From Limnohabitans radicicola (lineage in GTDB: Bacteria; Pseudomonadota; Gammaproteobacteria; Burkholderiales; Burkholderiaceae_C): 64,000 nucleotides of DNA. Position numbers and translations under genes: made by a program. This document shows, in pieces, positions 31,394 to 41,167 of this stretch. The DNA is taken from positions 744,001 through 808,000 of the forward strand of contig NZ_JACYFT010000002.1 in the NCBI RefSeq assembly GCF_014837235.1, in the 5' to 3' direction. Position 1 is the stretch's first letter, and every line of letters begins with the position of its first letter. The notes below the pieces were generated by a model. It had not been told where the DNA came from. It did not search any database and saw nothing but the letters and a program-made list of their open reading frames with translations.

Positions 31394-32446
31394 TCAGCGA
31401 ATCTTGGGGTCCAGCGCATCGCGCAAGGCATCTGTGAACAGGGCAAACGCCGTCACAAAGATGGCCATCATGGTCGTCGCCGCCAGAAACTGCCACCAGA
31501 TACCCAAGATCAGCTCGGTCTGGGATTCCGACAGCATCGTGCCCCAGCTGACCATGTCGATCGACACACCCAAACCCAGGAAAGACAGAATCACTTCGGC
31601 TTTGATGAAGCCGACCACATGCAAACTCAGCTGAACCAGAATCACATGGCTGATGTTGGGCAGGATATGGACAAACAAACGCGAAAAATGACTGGCACCA
31701 ATGGCCTCGGCCGCACGCACATAGTCGCGTGAGCGGTGCTTGATGTACTCGGCCCGCACCAGACGGTAAATGCCCGTCCAGCCCACCAGACTCAATATCA
31801 CCACCACGTTCATGATGCCGTTGGAAAACACCTTGGCCAGCGGTCCGGACTTGAACACCGCCGCCAGCGCGAAAATGAGCAGCACATAAGGAATGGCGTT
31901 GAACACGTTGTAGAGCCACTCCAGCGCATCATCCACAGCGCCACCGAAATAGCCACCAACAGCCCCGAGCACTGTACCGATCAGTGTGGCCATCAGGGCG
32001 GCGGTCAATCCCACCAGAATCGAAATCTGGGCGCCCTTGATCGCCTTTTTCAGCACATCACGGCCAATGCGGTCACCACCCCATGGCAAGGTGTCTTGCT
32101 TGATCTGGTTGTGGATTGTCACGCCAGAGGCTTTTTGCTGCCACTTCTCATAAAAGGGTGCCAAAGGATCGATGTCCGAAATATCCAACTGCTTCACAGG
32201 GGCTTGCGCTTCCTGTTCAGCTTGAACATCGGCTTTGGCCCCCATCACATGCGGAGGGGCAAAAGGCTGGCCAATTTCCTCTTGCCAGTCGCTGCCCACC
32301 CAGCCGAGCTGAGCAGACAACACCAGCGCAAAGAACAAGCCCACCACCGTGAGGGCACCCATACCGGTTTTGTCGCTGCGAAAACGCTCCACCACCTGAG
32401 CCCACAGCGAATTGGAATGACGATTGGAAACCATGACTGCACTCAT
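31394..32446 (-). CDS. yejE: peptide ABC transporter permease (YejE type)
   Basis: A 350-residue inner-membrane permease of the DppC/OppC family. After the first membrane segment it has the long periplasmic insertion (about residues 50-110, with DISDIDPLAPFYEKW) that marks YejE. The EAA loop DYVRAAEAIGASHFSRLFVHILPN, which contacts the ATPase, is present. Its ATG overlaps the yejB stop by 4 bp. Confidence 0.95.
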   Translation of the reverse strand: MSAVMVSNRHSNSLWAQVVERFRSDKTGMGALTVVGLFFALVLSAQLGWVGSDWQEEIGQPFAPPHVMGAKADVQAEQEAQAPVKQLDISDIDPLAPFYEKWQQKASGVTIHNQIKQDTLPWGGDRIGRDVLKKAIKGAQISILVGLTAALMATLIGTVLGAVGGYFGGAVDDALEWLYNVFNAIPYVLLIFALAAVFKSGPLAKVFSNGIMNVVVILSLVGWTGIYRLVRAEYIKHRSRDYVRAAEAIGASHFSRLFVHILPNISHVILVQLSLHVVGFIKAEVILSFLGLGVSIDMVSWGTMLSESQTELILGIWWQFLAATTMMAIFVTAFALFTDALRDALDPKIR

Positions 32447-33381
32447 TTGAGTTTCACGCGGGGATCAACCCACTGGTAAAGGACATCGGTCAACAGATTG
32501 ATGACCATGGTGAGCGCCGCCAGGTAAATGGTGGCGGCCTGAATGACAGGGTAGTCGCTGCGGTTGACCGCGGTGTAGACCTCGCGACCCAAACCCGGGA
32601 TGGAGAAAAACACTTCGATGAGGAAAGAGCCAATGAAAATGCTGGGCAAATGCGTGGCCACATTGGTCAAGATGGGAATCAAGGCATTGGGCAGCACATG
32701 ACGGAACAGCACCGCCTCCTCCGAAAGCCCTTTGGACCGTGCCGTGCGCACGTAATCCTGGGTGATTTCATCGAGAAAAAAGCTGCGGTACAACCGGGTG
32801 TGTGGCCCCAAGCTCACGATCACGGCCAACAATACCGGCAAGGGCGCGAACGACATCAGGTTGGTCCAAACGCTGTTGCTCCAACCCTGCACGGGGAACC
32901 ACCCGAGCACAAAGGCAAACAGGTACTGGCCAAAGATGACGTAGACCAGAAAGCTGATGGACATGGCTACGGTGCAAATGACCATCACCACTTTGTCGGT
33001 CAAGGTGCCACGCACATACGCCACCGCGAGACCTGCCAAAGTCCCCAGCAACACCTCGATCACCAGAATCGGGGTCATCACTGTCAGAGTGGCGGGCAGT
33101 CTGGTCTGGAAAATTTTGGCCACCGATTCGTTGGTCGCCCAACTGTTGCCCCAATCAAACGTGGCCACCTTGATCATGAATTGCCACATCTGTTGCCACA
33201 GTGGCAAGTCCAGGCCCAGTTGTTTGCGGATGGAATCGATCTGCTCCTGCGAAGCATTCATGCCCGCCAGGATCTCGGCCGGATCACCACCAAAGTAATG
33301 GAAAAGCAGGAATACCAGCAGCATGACGCCCAACAAAGTAGGAATCATCTGGAGGATGCGTCTGACAAGAAAGTTCAGCAT
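32443..33381 (-). CDS. yejB: peptide ABC transporter permease (YejB type)
   Basis: A permease of the DppB/OppB family, about 312 residues from the ATG at 33381 (MLNFLVRRILQMIPTLLGV), the usual family start. The frame also offers an ATG at 33450 that adds 23 polar residues and would come within 8 bp of the divergent yejA start. The EAA loop DYVRTARSKGLSEEAVLFRH is visible. First gene of the yejBEF minus-strand operon. Confidence 0.94.
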   Translation of the reverse strand: MLNFLVRRILQMIPTLLGVMLLVFLLFHYFGGDPAEILAGMNASQEQIDSIRKQLGLDLPLWQQMWQFMIKVATFDWGNSWATNESVAKIFQTRLPATLTVMTPILVIEVLLGTLAGLAVAYVRGTLTDKVVMVICTVAMSISFLVYVIFGQYLFAFVLGWFPVQGWSNSVWTNLMSFAPLPVLLAVIVSLGPHTRLYRSFFLDEITQDYVRTARSKGLSEEAVLFRHVLPNALIPILTNVATHLPSIFIGSFLIEVFFSIPGLGREVYTAVNRSDYPVIQAATIYLAALTMVINLLTDVLYQWVDPRVKLK

Positions 33382-33401
33382 GGTGGGGTAATTGCTCGAT
33401 T

Positions 33402-33415
33402 GACCGGTTCCGGTC
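33402..33415. promoter_or_regulatory. inverted repeat in the yejB/yejA divergent region
   Basis: GACCGG-TT-CCGGTC, a 14-bp inverted repeat between the divergent yejB and yejA starts (if yejB starts at 33381). It is placed where one bound protein could control both transcripts. No regulator gene is adjacent. Confidence 0.35.
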
Positions 33416-33458
33416 GGTAAGGCACTATTATTGGCCGTAAATTTGTTCATTCTTCTAA

Positions 33459-35279
33459 GTGTTTGCCTTGATCATTTCTCGCCTGTTCTACCCCGCCCTT
33501 GCGCTGATCTGCGGCCTCCACAGCCTGAGCGTCCAAGCCCAAAGCACCAAAGCCCCGGAAAAGGTTTTCCGCTATGCCATGCAATCGGCAGAAACCGGGT
33601 TTGACCCCGCACAACTGTCGGATCTTTACTCGCGCATCTTGACGTCGAACATGTTCGACTCTCTCTACACCTACGACTACCTGGCCAGACCTTTGGTAGT
33701 TCGCCCCAACCTGGCAGCAGCCATGCCAGACGTTTCGGCCGATTTCAGGACCTATACCGTCAAACTCAAGCCGGGCATTTATTTTTCGGACGATCCTGCC
33801 TTCAAGGGACGAAAACGCGAGTTGGTGGCCAGCGACGTGGTTTACACCTACAAACGCATCTTCGACCCCAAGAACAAAAGCCCCAGCGTGGCGGGTTTGC
33901 GCGAAGAAAAAATCCTGGGCATGGAAGAGTTGCGTGAGCAAGCCACCAAAACGGGCAAGTTCGATTACGACCACGAAATCGAAGGTCTGCGCGCCTTGGA
34001 CAAATACACTGTGCAGTTCAAGCTGGGGGAAGTGCGCCCCCGCTTTCTGGAGGCACTGACCGACCCTGGCATCTTCGGCATCGTGGCGCGTGAAGTGGTC
34101 GAAACCTACGGTGATCGCATCATGGAGCACCCGGTGGGCACGGGCCCTTTCAAGCTCAGCGAGTGGCGGCGCTCTTCCAGGATCGTCTTTGTGCGCAACC
34201 CCAACTACCGGGATGATTATTTCGAAGCCAGCCCGCCTGCAGACTCAGCGCTCTCGCAGCAGGTGAATGCGCAGATGAATGGTCGAAAACTGCCGCAGAT
34301 CGACAAGGTGGAAGTCTCGATCATCGAAGAAGCTCAGCCGCGCTGGTTGGCTTTTCTGGGCAACGAACACGACCTGATGGAGCGCTTGCCTGCCGCATTT
34401 GTCAATGTGGCCATTCCACAGAACAAGCTGGCACCCAATCTTCAAAAACGTGGCATCCAGATGCAACGCAGTCCCTTGATGGATGTGACCTATGCTTTTT
34501 TCAACATGGATCATCCAGTGGTAGGGGGTTACACTCCAGACAAAGTGGCCCTGCGCCGGGCCATTTCGCTGGCTTACAACACTGCCGAAGAAGTGCGGCT
34601 GCCCAGACGCAATCAAGCCATCGTCTCTCAGGGACCCATCATGCCCCTGACCCGCGCCTACAACGCGAACACACGATCCGAGATGGGTGTTTTCGACAGA
34701 ACCAAAGCCATGGCTTTGCTCGACATGTTCGACTATACCGACAAAGACGGTGACGGCTGGCGTGACCTGCCCGATGGCAAGCCCCTGACGCTCGAATACG
34801 CCACTATTTCAACGGCCGATTACCGCGAACTCAATGAAATCTGGAAAAAGAACATGGACGCCATCGGCATCCGCGTTGAATTCAAATACGGCCAATGGCC
34901 TGAACAACTCAAGGCTGCCCGCAACGGCAAACTGATGATGTGGAGCCTGGGACTGGGTGGCGGCTCACCCGATGGGGCCGGTGTCCTGGCCGTCGGCTAC
35001 AGCAAATCGATTGGCGCCCAAAACTATGCGCGGTTCAAATTACCCGAATACGACGAGATCTACCGCAAGATCAACCGCATGCCCGACAGTCCGGAGCGCA
35101 CGGAGCTGATCGAACAGGCCGTCAAACTGCTGGTGGCCTATGCCCCCTACAAGTTTGTCTCCCATCGGATCGGCACCGATCTGACACATCCCTGGGTGCA
35201 GGGCTACGTCCGCAATCCGATTGCACGTGACTTCTGGAAATACATCGACATCGACGTGCAAAAAGCACCCAAACCCTGA
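33459..35279 (+). CDS. yejA: peptide ABC transporter substrate-binding protein (YejA type)
   Basis: A 606-residue periplasmic family-5 solute-binding protein. The N-terminal signal peptide ends SLSVQA. YejA-type segments include GFDPAQLSDLYSRIL, LVVRPNLAAAMPDVS and VGTGPFKLSEWRRSSRIVFVRNPNYR. The start is a GTG at 33459, directly after an in-frame TAA; a TTG at 33468 is the only nearby alternative, and neither has a good Shine-Dalgarno. It is divergent from yejBEF and coupled to oppA by a TGATG overlap. E. coli YejABEF imports peptides including microcin C; the same role here is inferred. Confidence 0.92.
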   Translation: MFALIISRLFYPALALICGLHSLSVQAQSTKAPEKVFRYAMQSAETGFDPAQLSDLYSRILTSNMFDSLYTYDYLARPLVVRPNLAAAMPDVSADFRTYTVKLKPGIYFSDDPAFKGRKRELVASDVVYTYKRIFDPKNKSPSVAGLREEKILGMEELREQATKTGKFDYDHEIEGLRALDKYTVQFKLGEVRPRFLEALTDPGIFGIVAREVVETYGDRIMEHPVGTGPFKLSEWRRSSRIVFVRNPNYRDDYFEASPPADSALSQQVNAQMNGRKLPQIDKVEVSIIEEAQPRWLAFLGNEHDLMERLPAAFVNVAIPQNKLAPNLQKRGIQMQRSPLMDVTYAFFNMDHPVVGGYTPDKVALRRAISLAYNTAEEVRLPRRNQAIVSQGPIMPLTRAYNANTRSEMGVFDRTKAMALLDMFDYTDKDGDGWRDLPDGKPLTLEYATISTADYRELNEIWKKNMDAIGIRVEFKYGQWPEQLKAARNGKLMMWSLGLGGGSPDGAGVLAVGYSKSIGAQNYARFKLPEYDEIYRKINRMPDSPERTELIEQAVKLLVAYAPYKFVSHRIGTDLTHPWVQGYVRNPIARDFWKYIDIDVQKAPKP

Positions 35280-36898
35280 TGCAAAAAATCCCACAGACTT
35301 TCCTGGCCGTGTCCTTGAGCGGCCTGCTGGCATTGGCCGCCTTGACCTCTTGGGCCGCCACCGTGCCAACTGGTGTTCAGCTGCATGCTGAGCAAACCCT
35401 GACCCGCAACAATGGCTCCGAGCCAGAAACCCTCGATCCCTCGCTGATCGAATCGGTCGGGGCTGCCAACCTCGCGCGCGACCTCTTCGAAGGCCTGACG
35501 GCCAGCAACGCCAACGGCAAAATCGTGCCCGGCGTGGCCGAAAAATGGCGGCAGGTGGACCCGACCACATGGACCTTTCAGTTGCGGCCACAAGCCAAAT
35601 GGCAAAACGGCGAACCAGTGACTGCGCAGGACTTTGTTTACTCGTTCCGCCGCCTGGTCGACCCCAAAACCGGCTCCAAATACGCTCGCACTTTTGGAGA
35701 TTTCCTCCTCAATGGCAAGGAAGTGGCGCTGGGCCAGAAACCGCCCCAGGAACTCGGTGTGCGCGCCATTGACAAAGCCACACTGGAAATCAAAACCTCA
35801 CACCCCGTGAAATTTTTGCCTGAACTCGTGAGCAACCCCAATCTGAGCCCACTGCACGCCAAGTCAATTGAAAAACTGGGGCGAGAGTGGACCAAACCTG
35901 GCAACCTGATGGGCAACGGTGCTTACACACTCAAAAGCTGGCAAGTCAACAGCAAAATTGTGCTCGAAAAAAACCCGAGTTACTGGGATGCTGATCAGGT
36001 CGTGATCAACCGTGTGACCTACCTGCCCGTAGAGGACGGCCATGTGGATGTCAAGCTGTTCGAGTCCGGCCAGAACGATTGGGTCTACATGCTGCCACCG
36101 GGCACCTACGAGTCCTATTTGAAAAAATATCCCAAGGACACGCGCAACACCCCTTTGCTGGCCCTGCGCTATTACGATTTCCAAACGCAATCGCCTTTCT
36201 TCAAGGACGTGCGGGTGCGCCAGGCCCTGTCGATGGTGCTGGACCGCGAAATTCTGGCCCAGAAGGTAACTGCCGACGGCCAAAGTCCGGCGTATGGCCT
36301 GATCGTCAAAGGCGTGGATGGCGCCGACCCCATCGCCTATGAGTGGGCCAACTGGCCCATGGCCAAGAAGGTGGAAACGGCCAAGGCACTGCTCGCGCAA
36401 GCAGGGGTTCAACCCGGTGCCAAGTTCACCTTCTCTTACAACACCAGCGAATACCACAAGAAGATGGCCATTTTTGCCGCTTCTGAATGGAAGTCCAAAC
36501 TCGGACTGACCGTGGAATTGGAGGCCATGGAATTCAAGGTCCTGATCAAGAAACGCCATGACGGTCAATACGAGATGGCTCGTGACGGTTGGAACTCCGA
36601 CTACAACGATGCGACCAGTTTCATTGCGCTGGTCAAATGCGACTCAGACCAAAACCACAGCCGCCATTGCAACAAGGATGCGGAAGTGCTGATCCAAAAA
36701 GGCCTCAAGGAAAACGATCAAGCCAAGCGCAAAGCGGCTTTGAACGAGGCCATTCGCCTCATCATGAACGACTACCCCATCATCCCCTTGTTGCAGTATT
36801 CCCTGCCCAGGCTGGTCAAGTCTTATGTGGGCGGCTACAGCACCGAGAACCAGATGGACCGTTTCCGCACACAGGACCTCTACATCATCAAGCACTGA
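35279..36898 (+). CDS. oppA: oligopeptide ABC transporter substrate-binding protein (OppA type)
   Basis: A 539-residue family-5 binding protein with a signal peptide (LAVSLSGLLALAALTSWAA). OppA/MppA signatures include LTRNNGSEPETLDPSLIES, LFEGLTASNANGKIVPGVAE and the NDYPIIPLLQY segment near the C-terminus. Translation is coupled to yejA. It should feed OppBCDF encoded immediately downstream. Confidence 0.94.
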   Translation: MQKIPQTFLAVSLSGLLALAALTSWAATVPTGVQLHAEQTLTRNNGSEPETLDPSLIESVGAANLARDLFEGLTASNANGKIVPGVAEKWRQVDPTTWTFQLRPQAKWQNGEPVTAQDFVYSFRRLVDPKTGSKYARTFGDFLLNGKEVALGQKPPQELGVRAIDKATLEIKTSHPVKFLPELVSNPNLSPLHAKSIEKLGREWTKPGNLMGNGAYTLKSWQVNSKIVLEKNPSYWDADQVVINRVTYLPVEDGHVDVKLFESGQNDWVYMLPPGTYESYLKKYPKDTRNTPLLALRYYDFQTQSPFFKDVRVRQALSMVLDREILAQKVTADGQSPAYGLIVKGVDGADPIAYEWANWPMAKKVETAKALLAQAGVQPGAKFTFSYNTSEYHKKMAIFAASEWKSKLGLTVELEAMEFKVLIKKRHDGQYEMARDGWNSDYNDATSFIALVKCDSDQNHSRHCNKDAEVLIQKGLKENDQAKRKAALNEAIRLIMNDYPIIPLLQYSLPRLVKSYVGGYSTENQMDRFRTQDLYIIKH

Positions 36899-36953
36899 AA
36901 TAATTCAGTCGCAGCCTCGGGCCATTGAAGTCTGAAGGCTAGACTCGGTGTCC

Positions 36954-37874
36954 ATGCTCGCCTACACATTTCGACGTCTGCTGATCACCATCCCGACCTT
37001 GCTGGTGGTGATCGGGGTGGTTTACATCCTGCTTTTTTCCGCGCCCGGCGGGCCGTTTGACTCCGAGCGTGTTGTGCCCGAGGCCATACAAGCTCAGCTG
37101 ATGAGCAAGTACCACCTCGATCTGCCTTACTGGAAACAGTACCTGCTGTACATCGGGCAATTGCTGCAAGGCGATCTGGGCGTGTCTTACCGCTACGCCG
37201 ACTGGTCCGTGAATGAACTGGTGGGCAGCGCCCTGCCCGTCTCGCTGACCATCGGCGGGCTGTCGATCATCCTCTCACTGCTCATCGGTGTGCTGCTGGG
37301 CGCACTGGCAGCCCTGTACCGCAACTCCTTTGTGGACTACCTGGTCATGGCTCTGGGCAGCTTGGGCAGCGTGGTGCCGTCCTTTGTGCTGGGGCCGCTC
37401 CTGGTGCTGGCCTTTGCCATCGGCTTGCAATGGTTGCCTTCAGGCGGCTGGGATCATTTCTCATGGCAGTTCATGGTCTTGCCTGTCAGCCTGCTGACCC
37501 TGATCAACGTGTCGACCCTGGCACGCATCATGCGCGCCAGCATGGTGGAGGTGATGGGCAGCAATTACATCCGCACGGCCCGCGCCAAAGGCCTGCCGAT
37601 GCACCTGATCGTGTTCAGGCATGCCTTGCGGCCATCGTTGCTGCCGGTGGTCACCATCGTCGGGCCGTTGGCGGTGTCCTCGATCACGGCAGCCTTGGTG
37701 ACCGAGAGCATTTTTTCCATTCCTGGCCTGGGCATTTTGGTGGTCAATGGCGCGGCCAACCGCGATTACACGCTGGTGCTGGGCCTGGTGGTGCTGATCA
37801 CCACGCTGGTCGTGCTGGTCAATTTGTGTGTGGACCTGATTTATGCATTCCTCGATCCCCGCAGCAGAGCCTGA
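36954..37874 (+). CDS. oppB: oligopeptide ABC transporter permease OppB
   Basis: A permease of about 306 residues, DppB/OppB type, starting MLAYTFRRLLITIPTLLVV; a GTG two codons upstream (36948) is an alternative start. It has six predicted membrane segments and the EAA loop NYIRTARAKGLPMHLIVFRH. The 55-bp gap after oppA is the largest inside this operon and shows no clear terminator. Confidence 0.95.
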   Translation: MLAYTFRRLLITIPTLLVVIGVVYILLFSAPGGPFDSERVVPEAIQAQLMSKYHLDLPYWKQYLLYIGQLLQGDLGVSYRYADWSVNELVGSALPVSLTIGGLSIILSLLIGVLLGALAALYRNSFVDYLVMALGSLGSVVPSFVLGPLLVLAFAIGLQWLPSGGWDHFSWQFMVLPVSLLTLINVSTLARIMRASMVEVMGSNYIRTARAKGLPMHLIVFRHALRPSLLPVVTIVGPLAVSSITAALVTESIFSIPGLGILVVNGAANRDYTLVLGLVVLITTLVVLVNLCVDLIYAFLDPRSRA

Positions 37875-38718
37875 GCGCAGCCCATGGCGCGATGCCATGC
37901 AGCGCTTTCGTCGCAATAAGGCCGCGGTCACGAGCCTGGCTTTTCTGATTCTGGTCACCCTGACCTGCGTCATCGGCCCCTGGCTGCTGACACACGCTTA
38001 TGACAGCACCGACTGGGACGCACTCAAACTCCCGCCATCGCTTTCCAACAGCCACTGGTGGGGCACCGACGAGTCAGGACGTGACTTGCTGGTGCGCTGT
38101 CTGATGGGCGGTCGCATCTCGCTGATGGTAGGTATCCTGACGACCATGACCTCGATTGCTCTGGGCGTGGTCTGGGGCGCTACTGCGGGCTACCTGGGGG
38201 GCGCGGTGGACCAGGTGATGATGCGCATCGTGGACATCATGTACGCCGTGCCTTACCTGCTGATCGCGATCTTGCTGGTGACGGTGCTGGGCCGTGACTT
38301 TTACCTCGTGGTGCTGGCCATTACCGCTTTTTCATGGATGGACACGGCCCGACTGGTGCGCGGCCAAACCCTGTCCCTGCGCAAGATGGAATTCGTGGAA
38401 GCCGCGAGAGCCATGGGCGTGTCCACGCCGCGCATCGTGATCGAGCACATCGTGCCCAATCTGCTGGGTCTGGTGCTGGTGTACGCCACAGTGACCGTGC
38501 CCAGCGTGATCCTGACAGAATCGGTGCTGTCGTTTCTGGGTCTGGGCATCCAGGAGCCGATGACCAGTTGGGGCGTGCTGATCCATGACGGTGCCCAGAT
38601 GCTCGATTCGGCCCCATGGCTGCTCATCTTCCCTGCGTTGATGCTGTCGCTCACGCTCTACAGCTTCAACTACCTGGGCGATGGATTGCGCGACGCCCTG
38701 GACCCCAAGGACCGCTGA
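37843..38718 (+). CDS. oppC: oligopeptide ABC transporter permease OppC
   Basis: A 291-residue permease of the DppC/OppC family. The typical N-terminal region RDAMQRFRRNKAAVTSLAFL is followed by HWWGTDESGRDLLVR and the EAA loop EFVEAARAMGVSTPRIVIEH. The ATG at 37843 lies inside the end of oppB with a 32-bp overlap, so translation is probably coupled. Confidence 0.95.
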   Translation: MHSSIPAAEPERSPWRDAMQRFRRNKAAVTSLAFLILVTLTCVIGPWLLTHAYDSTDWDALKLPPSLSNSHWWGTDESGRDLLVRCLMGGRISLMVGILTTMTSIALGVVWGATAGYLGGAVDQVMMRIVDIMYAVPYLLIAILLVTVLGRDFYLVVLAITAFSWMDTARLVRGQTLSLRKMEFVEAARAMGVSTPRIVIEHIVPNLLGLVLVYATVTVPSVILTESVLSFLGLGIQEPMTSWGVLIHDGAQMLDSAPWLLIFPALMLSLTLYSFNYLGDGLRDALDPKDR

Positions 38719-38719
38719 C

Positions 38720-39703
38720 GTGAACACCGACAAGAAGTTGCTGGACGTTCAGAACCTCAGCGTCCACTTTCAAACCCCCGAAGGCGAACTGCAAGCCGTG
38801 CGCGATGTGAGCTTCAGCTTGCGCGCTGGCGAAACACTGGGCGTGGTGGGCGAAAGCGGTTCAGGCAAAAGCCAGACCATGCTCGCCATGATGGGTTTGC
38901 TGGCCAACAACGCCCGGGCCGATGGCCAAGTGCTGTTTCGCGGCGACAACATCCTGAACGTCCCCACCGCACAGCTCAACCGCGTGCGTGGCCAGAAGAT
39001 GGCCATGATTTTTCAGGACCCCATGACCTCGCTCAACCCGTTTCTGACGGTGGAGCGGCAGATGACCGAGGTCCTGCAAATCCACCAGAATGCCTCTCGC
39101 GGGCAAGCGCGCACAGCGGCGGTCCAGATGCTGGAAAAGCTGCGCATCGCAGACCCCCTGCGCTGCCTGCAAAGCTATCCGCACCAGTTTTCCGGCGGCA
39201 TGCGTCAGCGCATCATGATCGCCATGGCCTTGCTGAGCCAGCCTGACGTGCTGATTGCCGACGAGCCCACCACGGCACTCGATGTGACCGTGCAGGCGCA
39301 AATCGTGGCCCTGCTGCGCCAGCTCCAGCAGGACCACGGCACCAGCATCATCATGGTCACACACGACCTGGGCCTGGTGGCAGGCCTCAGCGACCAGGTG
39401 ATGGTGATGTACGGTGGCCGGGTCATGGAGCATGCCCAGGCCGACGACATTTTTTACAACACCCGCCACCCTTACACGCGCGCACTGCTGGAGTCGGTCC
39501 CCCGATTGGAGCACGCTGACGATGCGCTGGTTGCCATTCCGGGCATGCCGCCATCTCTGCGCAACATGCCTGGGGGCTGCCCGTTCGCACCGCGATGCGC
39601 CAAAGCTGACAATGCATGTCAACACCCTGCCCCCTTACAAGTTGTGGCGCTGTCTGCTGCAGACCATGTGTGCGCGTGTCACCACACGGAAGGCCAGGCA
39701 TGA
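38720..39703 (+). CDS. oppD: oligopeptide ABC transporter ATPase OppD
   Basis: A 327-residue ATPase with Walker A GESGSGKS (44-51), signature [15 protein letters not shown], Walker [13 protein letters not shown], and the C-terminal CPFAPRC extension typical of OppD/DppD. The GTG at 38720, one base after the oppC stop, is preferred over an upstream in-frame ATG inside oppC because family similarity begins there. Confidence 0.95.
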   Translation: MNTDKKLLDVQNLSVHFQTPEGELQAVRDVSFSLRAGETLGVVGESGSGKSQTMLAMMGLLANNARADGQVLFRGDNILNVPTAQLNRVRGQKMAMIFQDPMTSLNPFLTVERQMTEVLQIHQNASRGQARTAAVQMLEKLRIADPLRCLQSYPHQFSGGMRQRIMIAMALLSQPDVLIADEPTTALDVTVQAQIVALLRQLQQDHGTSIIMVTHDLGLVAGLSDQVMVMYGGRVMEHAQADDIFYNTRHPYTRALLESVPRLEHADDALVAIPGMPPSLRNMPGGCPFAPRCAKADNACQHPAPLQVVALSAADHVCACHHTEGQA

Positions 39704-40713
39704 ACCCGTCTGTGATCACCTCGAACAAACCCGTCCTGCTGAAGGTCCGTGACCTGCGCGTGCGCTACCGGGTCAACGGCAGCCAAGGCTTTTGGCCCAA
39801 AACCCGCCAACTCGAAGCCGTCAAGGGCATCGGATTTGAACTCTACGAAGGCGAAACTTTGGGCGTTGTGGGCGAGTCTGGCTGCGGCAAATCGAGTCTG
39901 GCCAAGGCCCTGATCGGTCTGATCCCCAGCGAATCGAGTCAGCTTCAATGGCTTGGGCAGGACCTGACCCAAACCCCGCTCGATCGCTGGGGCTCGGTCA
40001 GACGCGATGTGCAAATGGTTTTTCAGGACCCTCTGTCGAGCCTGGACCCGCGCCTGAATGTGTTCAAAATCGTCTCTGAGCCTTTGCGCACCCACGAGCC
40101 AGGGCTGTCTGCAGACCAGCTCAAGGCGGCCGTCATCGACACGCTGAACAAGGTGGGGCTCGAAGAAAGCGTGCTCTACCGCTACCCGCATGAAATGTCA
40201 GGAGGCCAATGCCAGCGCATTGGGATCGCCCGCGCCATCATCCTGCGGCCCAAAGTCATTTTGTGCGACGAGCCCGTATCGGCGCTCGATGTGTCCATCC
40301 AGGCGCAGATCATCCAGCTGCTGCGTCAATTGCAGCGCGAGATGAACCTGACGCTGGTGTTCATTTCGCATGACCTGGCGGTGGTCAAGCACATCAGCCA
40401 CCGCGTGATGGTCATGTACCTGGGCAAGCTGATGGAACTCGGCCCCAAGCAGATGCTGTTCAAACAGCCCATGCACCCCTACACGCAAGCCCTGCTGGAT
40501 GCTGTCCCCAAAGCCGATCCGAGGAACGAACGGCACAAGACGTTATCCTTGCTCTCGGGTGACATTCCTTCGCCGCTCAACCCGCCTTCGGGTTGCGTTT
40601 TCCACACCCGTTGTACACGGGCCGATGGGCAGTGCGCGGCCCAAGCCCCTCTGGCGCAAGCCGACGCAGATGGTCACGTCTGCGCTTGTTGGCATCCACG
40701 GGTTCGCGCCTGA
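39700..40713 (+). CDS. oppF: oligopeptide ABC transporter ATPase OppF
   Basis: A 337-residue ATPase, the partner of OppD. Walker A GESGCGKS is at 58-65, signature MSGGQCQRIGIARAI, Walker B VILCDEPVSALD, with a C-terminal CVFHTRC motif. The ATG at 39700 overlaps the oppD stop (ATGA). Its stop codon directly abuts the stop of the convergent holC gene in the hexamer TGATCA. Confidence 0.95.
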   Translation: MNPSVITSNKPVLLKVRDLRVRYRVNGSQGFWPKTRQLEAVKGIGFELYEGETLGVVGESGCGKSSLAKALIGLIPSESSQLQWLGQDLTQTPLDRWGSVRRDVQMVFQDPLSSLDPRLNVFKIVSEPLRTHEPGLSADQLKAAVIDTLNKVGLEESVLYRYPHEMSGGQCQRIGIARAIILRPKVILCDEPVSALDVSIQAQIIQLLRQLQREMNLTLVFISHDLAVVKHISHRVMVMYLGKLMELGPKQMLFKQPMHPYTQALLDAVPKADPRNERHKTLSLLSGDIPSPLNPPSGCVFHTRCTRADGQCAAQAPLAQADADGHVCACWHPRVRA

Positions 40714-41151
40714 TCAAGCCGCCACGGGCTTGGCCAGGTCGTGTCGAATCAATTCATAACCCAGCTGGGTGTACTGCTTCCAGCGCGCACGGGCGTTGGC
40801 GCGCTCCAGGTCATCGGCGGTCACGATCTCGATCAGGCGGGGCAACGCTTCGAACCCGGCCGGAACCGCCTCGCCCAGATTGACAAGCACATCCACCGCA
40901 CCCAAAGCAGATACACCGTCAGCCAGGAGCACCGCGCATGACGCATGGGCAGGAGGCAGGCCATCGCCCACCAGCGCGTGCGGGATAAAGTCTGCAGCAG
41001 AAAAAGTCCAAAGGGCTTGGTCCAGGTGCCCCAGAAACGGCTGGGCGCCCACCACACCCGCCCGCAGACCGCTGGCGTGCACCTTGCGCAACAGCCTGCA
41101 GGTGTAGGTCAGCCGGTCAGGCGCGTTGAAATGGAACTCGATGCGGGTCAT
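40714..41151 (-). CDS. holC: DNA polymerase III chi subunit
   Basis: A clamp-loader accessory subunit of 145 residues that links the polymerase III holoenzyme to SSB. Family segments are IEFHFNAPDRLTYTCRLLRK, then LDQALWTFSAADFIPHALV and the C-terminal RWKQYTQLGYELIRHDL. The ATG at 41151 (MTRIEFHFN) is the family-like start; an ATG at 41178 would overlap pepA. The pepA-holC order is conserved in proteobacteria. Confidence 0.93.
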   Translation of the reverse strand: MTRIEFHFNAPDRLTYTCRLLRKVHASGLRAGVVGAQPFLGHLDQALWTFSAADFIPHALVGDGLPPAHASCAVLLADGVSALGAVDVLVNLGEAVPAGFEALPRLIEIVTADDLERANARARWKQYTQLGYELIRHDLAKPVAA

Positions 41152-41167
41152 GCTGGAGGGCGATTTT

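Noticed and set aside
31383..31919. N-terminal extension of the yejF frame
   Set aside because: It overlaps yejE in another phase and encodes no ATPase sequence; homology begins at the ATG at 31382.
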